A stretch of 64,000 nt of DNA from NCBI RefSeq assembly GCF_900106645.1, contig NZ_FNMV01000007.1, positions 150,275 through 214,274 of the forward strand. The letters run 5' to 3'. How positions within the stretch are numbered: the stretch's first letter is position 1; each line of letters begins with the position of its first letter. Shown here in pieces: positions 55,939 to 64,000 of this stretch. The notes beneath the pieces are model-generated. The model had not been told where the DNA came from and searched no databases. It worked only from the letters and a program-made list of their open reading frames with translations. Source of the stretch: Flavobacterium degerlachei (GTDB lineage: Bacteria > Bacteroidota > Bacteroidia > Flavobacteriales > Flavobacteriaceae). Both the position numbers and the translations under genes were made by a program.

Positions 55939-56079
55939 ATGTTGATTTTAGTAAACAATAAAATTAAGAAATTAACAGCCATATTGCAAGCGTTCAGTCG
56001 ATTGTCAGAAGAGTCGATTCACAAGCGCGACGAGATTGTTTTTCCTTTCTCTTATGCTTTGTTGGTTATTGCGGTATGA
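55939..56079 (+). CDS. Possible 46-residue small protein or gene remnant
   Basis: ATG to TGA, 46 residues: a lysine/leucine-rich helix (KIKKLTAILQAF), a charged middle (SEESIHKRDE) and a hydrophobic tail (FPFSYALLVIAV). The composition is more protein-like than the surrounding intergenic DNA, but there is no clear ribosome binding site and it begins downstream of a terminator. It could be a small membrane-associated peptide, the end of a decayed gene, or chance. Confidence 0.2.
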   Translation: MLILVNNKIKKLTAILQAFSRLSEESIHKRDEIVFPFSYALLVIAV

Positions 56080-56101
56080 TGGATTTGCAAAAGAAACTCC
56101 C

Positions 56102-57127
56102 TTAGTAATTTCTGCCCCAGGGTTGTTTTACCAAATAATTGTCACAACTCGAGCAGCCACGACCAATTTGCCAAGTTAGTGAAAGTTCATGTACACCACG
56201 GGTATTTCCCAGTTTTGAAGTGTTGATATCATAAGAATAAGCAAATACAAAACGATTTAACTGAATGGAGCCAAAAAGATTTAAAGACGTTAAAAAGTGA
56301 CTATTATTGCTTTTCCCTTCAGGATTAGTTGCTGCAATGACTCCCACAATTAACGGTTTGAATTCTAGGGCTGTCCCAAAATCCAATCTGTTGTATTCAG
56401 CTTGTCGCATATAATTGGCAGTAAGCAATAAATTTGTTTGATCAGGAAAGAAATTTAAATGGGTTTCATCTAAACTAAATGAATATCCGGAATGAACGCT
56501 TAAAAACATTTCCAAAGGAACTTTAGCATTAGAAGTAAATGCAATATTTGGTTTATTCAAATGTTTTAATGAAGCACCAAACCAAGCTTTGTCACTATAC
56601 AATAGTATCCCTGAGGAAATATCCAAAAAATTAATTTTATCAATAGCATTTAAAGAACTTGGGTCTACACTACCTCCATTAATTGAACCGTCATTTGTAT
56701 TGATTTGATCTTCGAATAAAAGGCTTCCAAAATTGAAGTTTTTACTTCCATATCCAGCTTCAAGGCCTAATCTGAGTCGCCAATCATAATTTAGATTCAC
56801 ATTATAGGAGTAAACGCCGTTGGCCTGAACATAATTATAATTGGTGAAAACTTCACGTTGATTTAAAATAGTCAGACCTAAGCCCATATTTCTTTCAGGA
56901 CCCACAGGGCCATTAATGAAAGCATATTCGGTATCGATTCTTCTATTTTCATTTGGCCATTGGGAGCGATGTATAAGGCCAGTATATCCCGTTATTAATG
57001 TTCCAGTAAAGGCAGGATTAAGTGATTCAGGAACCAAAAAATACTGCGTAAAAACAGGGTCTTGCGCCTTAATTTCTGCGATAGATATAAAAGTCAGTAC
57101 TATGTATATAATAAATTTTAGTTTCAT
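56102..57127 (-). CDS. PorP/SprF-family outer-membrane protein
   Basis: 341 residues with a signal peptide (cut after IKAQ, residue 22). It opens with DPVFTQYFLVPESLNPAFTGT, the hallmark of PorP/SprF proteins (usually QDPxFTQYMFNxxxxNPAYAG), then RSQWP, a GLGLTILNQREV segment and many amphipathic strands, predicting a barrel of about 14 strands. SprF-type proteins are needed for secretion or surface attachment of the type B T9SS adhesin encoded next to them. Here the partner is the 2027-residue protein whose stop lies 14 bases before this start. The C-terminus (CSSCDNYLVKQPWG) has a CxxC that is unusual but seen by me only here. Confidence 0.9.
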   Translation of the reverse strand: MKLKFIIYIVLTFISIAEIKAQDPVFTQYFLVPESLNPAFTGTLITGYTGLIHRSQWPNENRRIDTEYAFINGPVGPERNMGLGLTILNQREVFTNYNYVQANGVYSYNVNLNYDWRLRLGLEAGYGSKNFNFGSLLFEDQINTNDGSINGGSVDPSSLNAIDKINFLDISSGILLYSDKAWFGASLKHLNKPNIAFTSNAKVPLEMFLSVHSGYSFSLDETHLNFFPDQTNLLLTANYMRQAEYNRLDFGTALEFKPLIVGVIAATNPEGKSNNSHFLTSLNLFGSIQLNRFVFAYSYDINTSKLGNTRGVHELSLTWQIGRGCSSCDNYLVKQPWGRNY

Positions 57128-57141
57128 TTTCGTTTTGGGAC

Positions 57142-60100
57142 TTATTTTATTAATACAAAAGGTTGGTTTACATTGACTACAGTTCCATAAAAAGTTTCTC
57201 CGCTAACTTTACAGTAGTAATTACCGTTTTCCGCATTCTGTCCCTTTATTTTACCATCCCAACCTCGCAAAATCTCTGCTGTCTCTGAATATAACATAGC
57301 ACCCCACGTATCATAGATATCCAGACGAATATTTTTTAAAGCTTTTGTCACGGGTCTGAATGTATCGTTGAGATTATCATCATTTGGAGTAAAAGCATTT
57401 GGTACAACCAATAAATATCCCTTACCAATAGTAAATGTAATTTTTTGCACATAAACACACCCGAATGGATAAGTTACCGTTTGTGTTACTACATAATCTT
57501 TTGGTAAAATAAATGAGTGGATTGGGTTTAGATCTGTAGAAACGGCTCCGTCTCCAAAGTCCCAGGCCACGCTGACATAATCTCCAGTAGCGGTACTGGT
57601 AAACTGAATGGGATCATTTACGGAATAGTTTCCATAGGTCAAATAGCTAGATGAACTTGCATCATAAGAAGCTGTTCCGATGGACTGTAATTTAACATTG
57701 AAGGAGTAATCTGCTTTACATCCAATGGCATCAGTTACAAATAATATTGCTGTCCCGTTTTGACTAGTATTCATCATTTCATTATTTGCTCCGCTAACCG
57801 TTCCGCTCGACCAGGCCAGGTTGTATGGAGGAACTCCACCAGAAACTTGGGCTTTAAAGGTTTGCTTAATGTATTTGGTTTCACAGTCAAAATCAGTCTC
57901 TGTGACTACTGCGGTCACGATTGGCGGAGGCCTATTAATGCTAAATTGAGCCTGTTCAGAACAGCCATTGACGTCTTTTACGGTAACCAAATAATTTCCT
58001 GTGGGAATATTGGTCAAATCTTTCGTTGTTGCACCGTTGGACCATTGATAGCTAAAAGGAGCCGTACCGCCAGCGACAAGGAGTTTTATTGACCCGCTAT
58101 TGACATTGTCACAAGCAAAAGCATTGGTAACATTTGCCGAAAGAACTAGTGACTGAGGTTCTAATATGATAAAAGTTCTTTTGATTGTACATTGTTTACC
58201 GTCAACTATACTAACCGTATAGGATCCTGATCCTAAATTGTTTCGTACAGTCCCAGCCACGGAACTATCATCCCAAGTTAATATGATAGGTGTGATACCA
58301 CCTAATAGATTTAGATTAATACTTCCGTTTTTTTCACCGAAACAATTGATGTTTTTTACTACTGGATTTATGGTGAAAACAGGAACTTCAGGGATGTTTA
58401 CATTCAGGGATTTTGTACAATTTAAGGCATCGGTAACCACTATCAAATAATCTCCCGGTGTAAGGTTATCTTGAAAGCTGCCACTAGCGAGATTATTCCA
58501 TAAAATAGTGTACGGTGCGACACCTCCAGTAACTTCTAATTTAATTGACGCGTCATTATTTCCGTAGCATATAACTGGAGTTACGGTTGCGTTGATAACC
58601 ATTTCGGATGGTTGGCTTAAAGTAACTGTTAATGTTTTGGAACAATTTGAGTTATCAGTTACAACCAAATCATAAGTTCCAGCAATAATAGCACTTAGAT
58701 TTTTATTGGAACTTGTAAATCCGCTTGGTCCTGTCCAGGCAAAGTTATAACCGGAAATTGCGGGTGTTCCTCCTACTGCCGAAATATTTATAGCTCCTGT
58801 AGATTCTCCAAAACACAATATGTTGGTCTGACTTATCAGGCTTACAGCTAATATTGGCGGTTCAGTAATAATGAATGTCTTTGTTTTTGGACCGCAATTT
58901 TTGGCATCTGAAACCGAAACAACGTATAGTCCAGGACCTAAGTTTGAGATGTCTTTTGTGGTTGCATAAGGGTTTCCATTTTTTGTCCATGCATATGAAT
59001 AGTTTAATGTTCCTCCAGAGACCGTGATTGCAATTGCACCATCGGCAGCATTAAAACAAGTAATGTCTTTTTTTACATCAGTTGTAATACTAATATCATC
59101 AGGCCCTGTGATTTCGTAAGGTTTGACAATAGGACAACCTCCAGCATCTGTAATAGAAAGCTCGTACATTCCCGGAGCCAAATTAGAAATACCTGCTGCT
59201 GCCGATGTAAACCCGTTTGGTCCTGTCCAATTTAAGATATAAAATGGTCCTGTACTGAAAGGTATCCCTCCAGTGATAGTGGTTTGAATGGAACCATTGT
59301 TTGCTCCAAAGCAACTACTATTAGATAAAGTAACAGTATTTGAAATAGAAGGGTTTACAGTAACTACAATAGTGAAATTCGAGCCTCTACAAAGTCCTGA
59401 AATAGGTGTCACGGTGTAGGTAACCGTAGCAGGAGTTGAAGTGGGATTTACTAAAGTCTGGCTAATAATGGTTTGAGGTATTGTTTGTGAAGTTGCACCC
59501 GTAATTACACCGACTGGAGAACTAATGGGGGATGTCCAACTGTACAAAGTGCTATTTGGTACAATATCCCCAGCAGAATTTTGTGGTGCTATGCTAAATG
59601 AATTTCCACTACAAATGAGGGCCGTTTTTGGAGATATCACTGGATTTGGATTAATTATCACTTCAGCAATTGCAGATGTTAGATTAGAACATCCACCCGA
59701 TGAAAGTGTGATGACACAATAATAATAGACAGTTCCAACCACCATATTTGGAGGAGTAAAATTAGCAGTTGTGGCAGCAAAAATTGCTGTACCTCCTGTC
59801 AAAGAGTTAGTTGTATTAGAATACCATTGATAGGTGGCTGTTCCCACCCCATTGCTATATGCTACAGATAGAATATTTGGACTTCCTCCTAAACAGGAAG
59901 TACTTGAATCGGGTTGCTTTGTTATTATTGCTGCCGAATTTACAATAACAGCTGCAGTGGCACTTGTAACGCTGCAGCCTAAAGTGCTATTTTGAGTAAC
60001 TATACAATAATAATATTTTGTGCCAATGACATTCTCATTTGGAGAATAACTACTGCTTGTAGCTCCAGGAACTATTGTGCCACCTGAATTCGAATTAGTT

Positions 60101-63100
60101 AAGTTGCTATACCATTGATAGCTAAATGCACCATTTCCGCCCGTTGCGGTAACTTCTAAATTTGACGGAGATGTGCCTAGGCATATAGTTTGTGAGGAGA
60201 TGGGTTGCACTGTGATTGTTGGATCAGAATAAACAACAACTTCGGCTACATTACTTGCTGCTGGCACACAGCCATTACCGTTTAAAGAAGCTACAGCATA
60301 GTAATAATAATTTCCAGATATCGTAAAAACAGGCATCGTATAAGTAGAGTTTGTGGCTCCAGAAATTGCGGATCCGCCAATATTAGAGTTAGTTGTATTT
60401 GAAAACCATTGGTAGGATAAGAATCCTGAAGTTCCTGTACTATTGATTGAAAGGGGAGTGGGAATCGTTGCTCCAACGCATAGATTTTGAGTTGCTATAG
60501 GTTGTAAATTTATTGTAGTATTTGCAAGTACAGTTACCGCTGCAGCATTTGACGTAATCGCTGAACATCCTCCTGAGGATAAAGTAATAACGCAATAGTA
60601 ATATATCGTTCCAGTAATTGTTGAGGGGGGACTATATGTTGAATTGGTTGCGCTCGCTATAGTAGCACCACTAGTCGTGTTATTAGCCGTATTTGAATAC
60701 CACTGATACATAATAGTTCCAGCTGCACCACTTATTGAAACTGACAAAATAGTTGGCACACCTCCTTGACAAATGGTACTTGAAGCCGGCTGACTTGTTA
60801 TGATTGGAGCTGGATTTACGTTAATTACATAATTGCTTATCGCACCAGAACATGTGCCCAATGAGGGTGTAATGGCGTAAGTGACTGTTCCTGAATTTGT
60901 ATTTGTTGTTGAGATCGTTTGTATAGGTATTGTATTCGTACCAGAAGTGCTAAATCCTGAAATTCCAGCAGTTGCTGTTGCTGTCCATGAAAATGTAGCT
61001 GCTGACGAACTAGCAGTAAGGTTGACTAATGCAGTAGCAGCACCTGAGCATACTGTTTGTGAAAGTGGAGTGTTTGTTAGAGTGGGAGCATCATTAATGG
61101 TAAAGGATTTTGTAGCGGTTGATGAGGGGCCACATTCATTGGTTACAATTAGGGATACGGTATAATTTGCTGCCGAGGAATAACTAATAGCTCCCGGAAC
61201 TGCCAACGTTGATGTTGATGGTGTTCCTCCAGGAAAGCTCCAAGCATAGGTCAAACCACTTGAACTATCAGAGCAACTATTTATTGTTGCAGTGGGGTTG
61301 ATAGTTGTCGGACCGCAAAAATTGGCAATTGGATCTATTGTAACTGTTGGTGGTTTTTTTACCGTTACAACTTGAGTGGCAACTTGAGGAGGAGAACAGG
61401 AATTTGTTGCTGTAAGTTTAATGGTATAAGTTCCAGGCTCAGTGAAATTAAAAGAAGCATTTGTTGTCGTTTGATTTGGAATCGCTGTTATGCTGGTACC
61501 GCAATAAGAAGGTGTGTAAGTTGCGCTCCAAACATAGGTTGGAGGAGAACAGGAATTTGTTGCTAGAGTAGTATTTGTTGCCGTTGTTAAAAGTGGTGAG
61601 CAACCAGAATTAGTATTGAGGGTGAATTGAGGTGTTAAGGCTGGTTCAATGCAGATTTGCTGTGTTTTTGTCGAAGTTCCACATCCATTTTGAGCTGTCA
61701 ATGTAACAGTATATGATCCTAAATTGGAATAGGTGTGATTAATGTTTTGAGGGTTAATAATTGAAGTTGTGACGATAGCTGAGCCATCTCCAAAATCCCA
61801 TGAATATATGGAGCCCGTAGTACAATTTTGCCCATATCCAGAAATAGTTGTATTTGTAAATAAAACAGCATTGTTAATGCAACTGCTAGATGGAGCTGTG
61901 AAATTTGCTTCTGACTTTGTTAGAATGATTATGCTACCTAATGTAAACGGTGTGGAACCGCATGCATTAGTTACATCTAATTTTACTTCAAAACTAGATG
62001 CAGGACAACTACTTGATGTGTATATATGTGGAATTGGGTAATTAGATGAGTTTGACGGATTGGCTGCATTAAAGTAAATGGAACTATTCAATTGAGTTTG
62101 AGTAAAAACTACAATTGGCGAACCGTCACTATAATCAATTTTATAAGTTGTATCAAGAGAATTGCTTCCCCAATTTGAAATTGAAAATTGTAAATTTGAA
62201 GTTGGAGCACATAAATTTTGTGTAGAACCTGGACTATTTAGTCCACCTAAGGGATTAGAAACATTTTTGACAATATAGGTTTTAGAATTCGTACAACCAT
62301 TATTTCCATTTGCAGTAATTGTCATTGAATAAGCTCCATTTGATGGATATGTATGTGAAATAGGGAACGCTATATTATTTTCCGAATTCCCATCCCCCCA
62401 ATTAATAGAAAATGATGAAATACATGTTGAAATGGAACTATTTCCTACAGTAATCGAATACACAGAATTTGAAGATGCATTACCGCAATTATTAAAGGGG
62501 TCAAATGGATTATCAATATCCGTAAAACTAATATCAGGCTTTTGAATTACAGTTATTGTCTTAGTTTTAGTTACTGTGCATCCACCACCTATGACGGTTA
62601 ATGTAACATTGAATGTTGCACTTGTACAACCAAGTGAGACAAAGGAATGGCTAGGGTTTTGTTGCGTTGAGGTTATTGTGCCGTCTCCAAAATCCCAGGA
62701 ATAAGTATATGAACCAGCAGATACGTTAGCTGAAAATTGAATTATGGTTCCTGAACAGCTGTTATCATTGGTAAATATAAAATCTACCACCAGAGGTGAA
62801 TTCACAGTTACAATGGCACTACCAGAACTAGCTTGTTCAGTAGTAGGATTTGCGGTATCATGAACACTAATTAAATTATAATTTAGAGTAGTAGCTGTTG
62901 TTGTATTAGCAGACACGGTTACCGATGAGTTTGTTCCAGCAGTGGATACTGTTAATAGAGTGCCGCCATTAATATTATAAGTAAAAGTATAAGGGGCGGT
63001 TCCCCCTGAACCTGTAAACTTTATTTGTGGTTGCGCCGCATTCTGACAAACCGTTGTTGTTCCTGAAATTGTTGCAGAAGGCAATACTAGATTGTTAGTA

Positions 63101-63225
63101 GTAAAGACGACTTTTGCCTTTTTTATTTTCTCAATGTTAAGTTCACTATTGTTGTTCTTAGCACTTAAAGCAAAACCATTATTTATTAGAATGAATAAAA
63201 ATAAAATCTTATAAAGGATTTTCAT
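57142..63225 (-). CDS. SprB-like giant surface adhesin, T9SS type B signal
   Basis: 2027 residues with a signal peptide (cut near ALSA, residue 22). The domain order read from sequence is: about five PKD or PKD-like domains (YSWDFGDG near residue 178 and again near 480, with SINWGDG near 280); four Ig-like repeats (QPxxxxxCxG...YQWYSNT...YYYCV) between about 810 and 1210; an HYR/gliding-type linker; six SprB repeats (C-F-G-x-x-x-G-x-I motifs, then GG-x-x-P-Y-x-x-W and G-x-Y-x-V-x-V-x-D-x-x-x-C) to about 1790; a further C-terminal PKD (VAWDFGDG); and the gliding motility-associated C-terminal domain (VVPNAFTPNDDNLND near residue 1937, GWDGKIKGQNAENGNYYC, ending FVLIK). The last is the type B T9SS signal. 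It is likely an adhesin in surface attachment or gliding, secreted with the adjacent PorP/SprF. Confidence 0.92.
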   Translation of the reverse strand: MKILYKILFLFILINNGFALSAKNNNSELNIEKIKKAKVVFTTNNLVLPSATISGTTTVCQNAAQPQIKFTGSGGTAPYTFTYNINGGTLLTVSTAGTNSSVTVSANTTTATTLNYNLISVHDTANPTTEQASSGSAIVTVNSPLVVDFIFTNDNSCSGTIIQFSANVSAGSYTYSWDFGDGTITSTQQNPSHSFVSLGCTSATFNVTLTVIGGGCTVTKTKTITVIQKPDISFTDIDNPFDPFNNCGNASSNSVYSITVGNSSISTCISSFSINWGDGNSENNIAFPISHTYPSNGAYSMTITANGNNGCTNSKTYIVKNVSNPLGGLNSPGSTQNLCAPTSNLQFSISNWGSNSLDTTYKIDYSDGSPIVVFTQTQLNSSIYFNAANPSNSSNYPIPHIYTSSSCPASSFEVKLDVTNACGSTPFTLGSIIILTKSEANFTAPSSSCINNAVLFTNTTISGYGQNCTTGSIYSWDFGDGSAIVTTSIINPQNINHTYSNLGSYTVTLTAQNGCGTSTKTQQICIEPALTPQFTLNTNSGCSPLLTTATNTTLATNSCSPPTYVWSATYTPSYCGTSITAIPNQTTTNASFNFTEPGTYTIKLTATNSCSPPQVATQVVTVKKPPTVTIDPIANFCGPTTINPTATINSCSDSSSGLTYAWSFPGGTPSTSTLAVPGAISYSSAANYTVSLIVTNECGPSSTATKSFTINDAPTLTNTPLSQTVCSGAATALVNLTASSSAATFSWTATATAGISGFSTSGTNTIPIQTISTTNTNSGTVTYAITPSLGTCSGAISNYVINVNPAPIITSQPASSTICQGGVPTILSVSISGAAGTIMYQWYSNTANNTTSGATIASATNSTYSPPSTITGTIYYYCVITLSSGGCSAITSNAAAVTVLANTTINLQPIATQNLCVGATIPTPLSINSTGTSGFLSYQWFSNTTNSNIGGSAISGATNSTYTMPVFTISGNYYYYAVASLNGNGCVPAASNVAEVVVYSDPTITVQPISSQTICLGTSPSNLEVTATGGNGAFSYQWYSNLTNSNSGGTIVPGATSSSYSPNENVIGTKYYYCIVTQNSTLGCSVTSATAAVIVNSAAIITKQPDSSTSCLGGSPNILSVAYSNGVGTATYQWYSNTTNSLTGGTAIFAATTANFTPPNMVVGTVYYYCVITLSSGGCSNLTSAIAEVIINPNPVISPKTALICSGNSFSIAPQNSAGDIVPNSTLYSWTSPISSPVGVITGATSQTIPQTIISQTLVNPTSTPATVTYTVTPISGLCRGSNFTIVVTVNPSISNTVTLSNSSCFGANNGSIQTTITGGIPFSTGPFYILNWTGPNGFTSAAAGISNLAPGMYELSITDAGGCPIVKPYEITGPDDISITTDVKKDITCFNAADGAIAITVSGGTLNYSYAWTKNGNPYATTKDISNLGPGLYVVSVSDAKNCGPKTKTFIITEPPILAVSLISQTNILCFGESTGAINISAVGGTPAISGYNFAWTGPSGFTSSNKNLSAIIAGTYDLVVTDNSNCSKTLTVTLSQPSEMVINATVTPVICYGNNDASIKLEVTGGVAPYTILWNNLASGSFQDNLTPGDYLIVVTDALNCTKSLNVNIPEVPVFTINPVVKNINCFGEKNGSINLNLLGGITPIILTWDDSSVAGTVRNNLGSGSYTVSIVDGKQCTIKRTFIILEPQSLVLSANVTNAFACDNVNSGSIKLLVAGGTAPFSYQWSNGATTKDLTNIPTGNYLVTVKDVNGCSEQAQFSINRPPPIVTAVVTETDFDCETKYIKQTFKAQVSGGVPPYNLAWSSGTVSGANNEMMNTSQNGTAILFVTDAIGCKADYSFNVKLQSIGTASYDASSSSYLTYGNYSVNDPIQFTSTATGDYVSVAWDFGDGAVSTDLNPIHSFILPKDYVVTQTVTYPFGCVYVQKITFTIGKGYLLVVPNAFTPNDDNLNDTFRPVTKALKNIRLDIYDTWGAMLYSETAEILRGWDGKIKGQNAENGNYYCKVSGETFYGTVVNVNQPFVLIK

Positions 63226-64000
63226 AAAATATTTTTTTTGCTAGATTATATTCAAATAAGTTACCTAGTATTTTTTTTATATTAAATATTAATGTTCAAA
63301 ACTTACATTTTAAAAGAAGGTGTTTATTACGGTTTTCCGCAAAATAGCTTAATTACTCTACTTCCCATTTTTGTATATTCTTGCATACATATTAATAGCT
63401 TCTAGTTTGTATTAAAAGAGAGCGTCTAAGTATTATGACTTTGGAGAGCAGGTATAAAGGCAATGACTTGTAGGTAGCATCAATGCGGAACAATTTAGTT
63501 AATTGTATTATGTCTTTATTGCTTTTCTCGTATGCTATTCATTCCTATTACTCGGTTTTACATGAGTTTAAAGTATTAATTTTCAGGATTTAGGGACTAT
63601 AAATATATGAAAAAAAGTATTAACGGAGTGTATCTTTAATAATCTGTTGTTTTGCACGGAACTTTCGACGATTAAAGTTTAATGCCGCTTTATTATTTTT
63701 TGTAAAATTATGAGTATTGGAGTTTCCTTAATTACACTATTATCAATTCACCCATTCTATTGCTTCGAAACTGTATGCCTTTGCATATAAATTATTAAAA
63801 CAAAAACATCTATAGTAATACAGAGGGCACTGAAAAAGTCTTTTTAGGAATTAATTGTTAATAAAAAGGAGTAGAAAACTATAGTTTTTTGCTCCTTTTT
63901 TCGTATTTTTAATGGTACCCAAAAGGCTTTTAGATGTTAGTTCAACAACAAAAAATTCAATTCAGTCCGTACTCTTCGTTATATGATTTAATCGTTCCCA
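63226..64000. other. Right-edge intergenic region
   Basis: About 775 bases with no convincing complete gene on either strand. It must hold the promoter of the 57142-63225 adhesin, but no TAnnTTTG match was found close to its start. A strong hairpin lies at 63863-63901. On the minus strand the last bases (63957-64000) could be the 3' end of a gene entering from the right (GTIKSYNEEYGLN then stop), though a second frame also ends in a stop here, so it is not called. Confidence 0.4.
63863..63901. terminator. Long hairpin terminator near right edge
   Basis: AAAAAGGAGTAGAAAACT pairs with AGTTTTTTGCTCCTTTTT, including two G-T pairs, flanked by A/T runs. No plus-strand gene ends before it, so it probably terminates a minus-strand gene lying beyond 64000. 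Confidence 0.65.

Larger units (their letters stand above)
55734..56101. other. Convergent intergenic region with two terminators
   Basis: About 370 bases between convergent genes. It has two hairpin terminators (55749-55803 and 55876-55907) and one short open frame on the plus strand (55939-56079). Nothing else is recognised. Confidence 0.5.

Noticed and set aside
63957..64000. Minus-strand 3' end of a cold-shock-like gene (GTIKSYNEEYGLN)
   Set aside because: Only 14 codons are visible and another frame also ends here, so neither the frame nor the family can be decided.

Overview
This window looks like a chromosomal segment of a Bacteroidota bacterium of the family Flavobacteriaceae, most probably Flavobacterium or a close relative. 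The evidence is AT-rich DNA, giant secreted proteins with type IX secretion (T9SS) C-terminal signals of both type A and type B, a PorP/SprF partner gene, SprB-type repeats, an Oar-like TonB-dependent receptor, and several matches to the Bacteroidota -7 promoter element TAnnTTTG. No rRNA, tRNA, CRISPR array, IS element or prophage was recognised.

Layout. (1) 1-11660: the 3' part of a giant secreted beta-helix protein, cut by the left edge, built from three long homologous modules and ending in a type A T9SS signal. (2) 12364-18167: a locus resembling a chaperone-usher pilus system, with three DUF4402 subunit-like proteins, a PapD-like periplasmic chaperone and an usher-like outer-membrane protein. 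This is the most unusual item, because Bacteroidota fimbriae are normally of the lipoprotein type. (3) 18331-25772: an OprO/P-like porin on the minus strand, then a divergent DUF2064 transferase, a TonB receptor, a structured intergenic element, a kinase of the aminoglycoside phosphotransferase/methylthioribose kinase superfamily and an exported nucleoside hydrolase. (4) 25928-27113: msrA and msrB, both with lipoprotein signals.

(5) 27195-41196: sixteen closely packed minus-strand genes. They include a rhodanese, a TIGR04282/TIGR04283 pair of transferases, a fatty acid hydroxylase-type membrane di-iron protein, a DUF547 lipoprotein, an FAD oxidoreductase with a membrane polyferredoxin, two GT2 glycosyltransferases, a polytopic GT87-like transferase, an ECF sigma factor with a small soluble zinc-binding anti-sigma-like protein, a GH113-like protein and a HAD hydrolase. 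The content suggests a membrane redox and glycosylation pathway that includes its own sigma factor. (6) 41337-46437: a DNA-damage cassette (DnaE2-like polymerase and DinB-like polymerase, divergent from a LexA/CI-like S24 repressor), visibly more GC-rich than its surroundings, with two identical 13-bp direct repeats in the divergent promoter.

(7) 46591-48256: a royal-jelly-type beta-propeller lipoprotein and a nitroreductase with a trinucleotide microsatellite in its leader. (8) 48672-54929: a small exported protein and a complete RND efflux system (adaptor, permease, outer-membrane factor). (9) 55254-63225: a small lipoprotein, then a convergent pair of PorP/SprF and a 2027-residue SprB-like adhesin with a type B signal. 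(10) 63226-64000: largely non-coding, with one strong hairpin near the right edge.

Several strong rho-independent-type hairpins separate these units and mark operon ends, including bidirectional ones between convergent genes.
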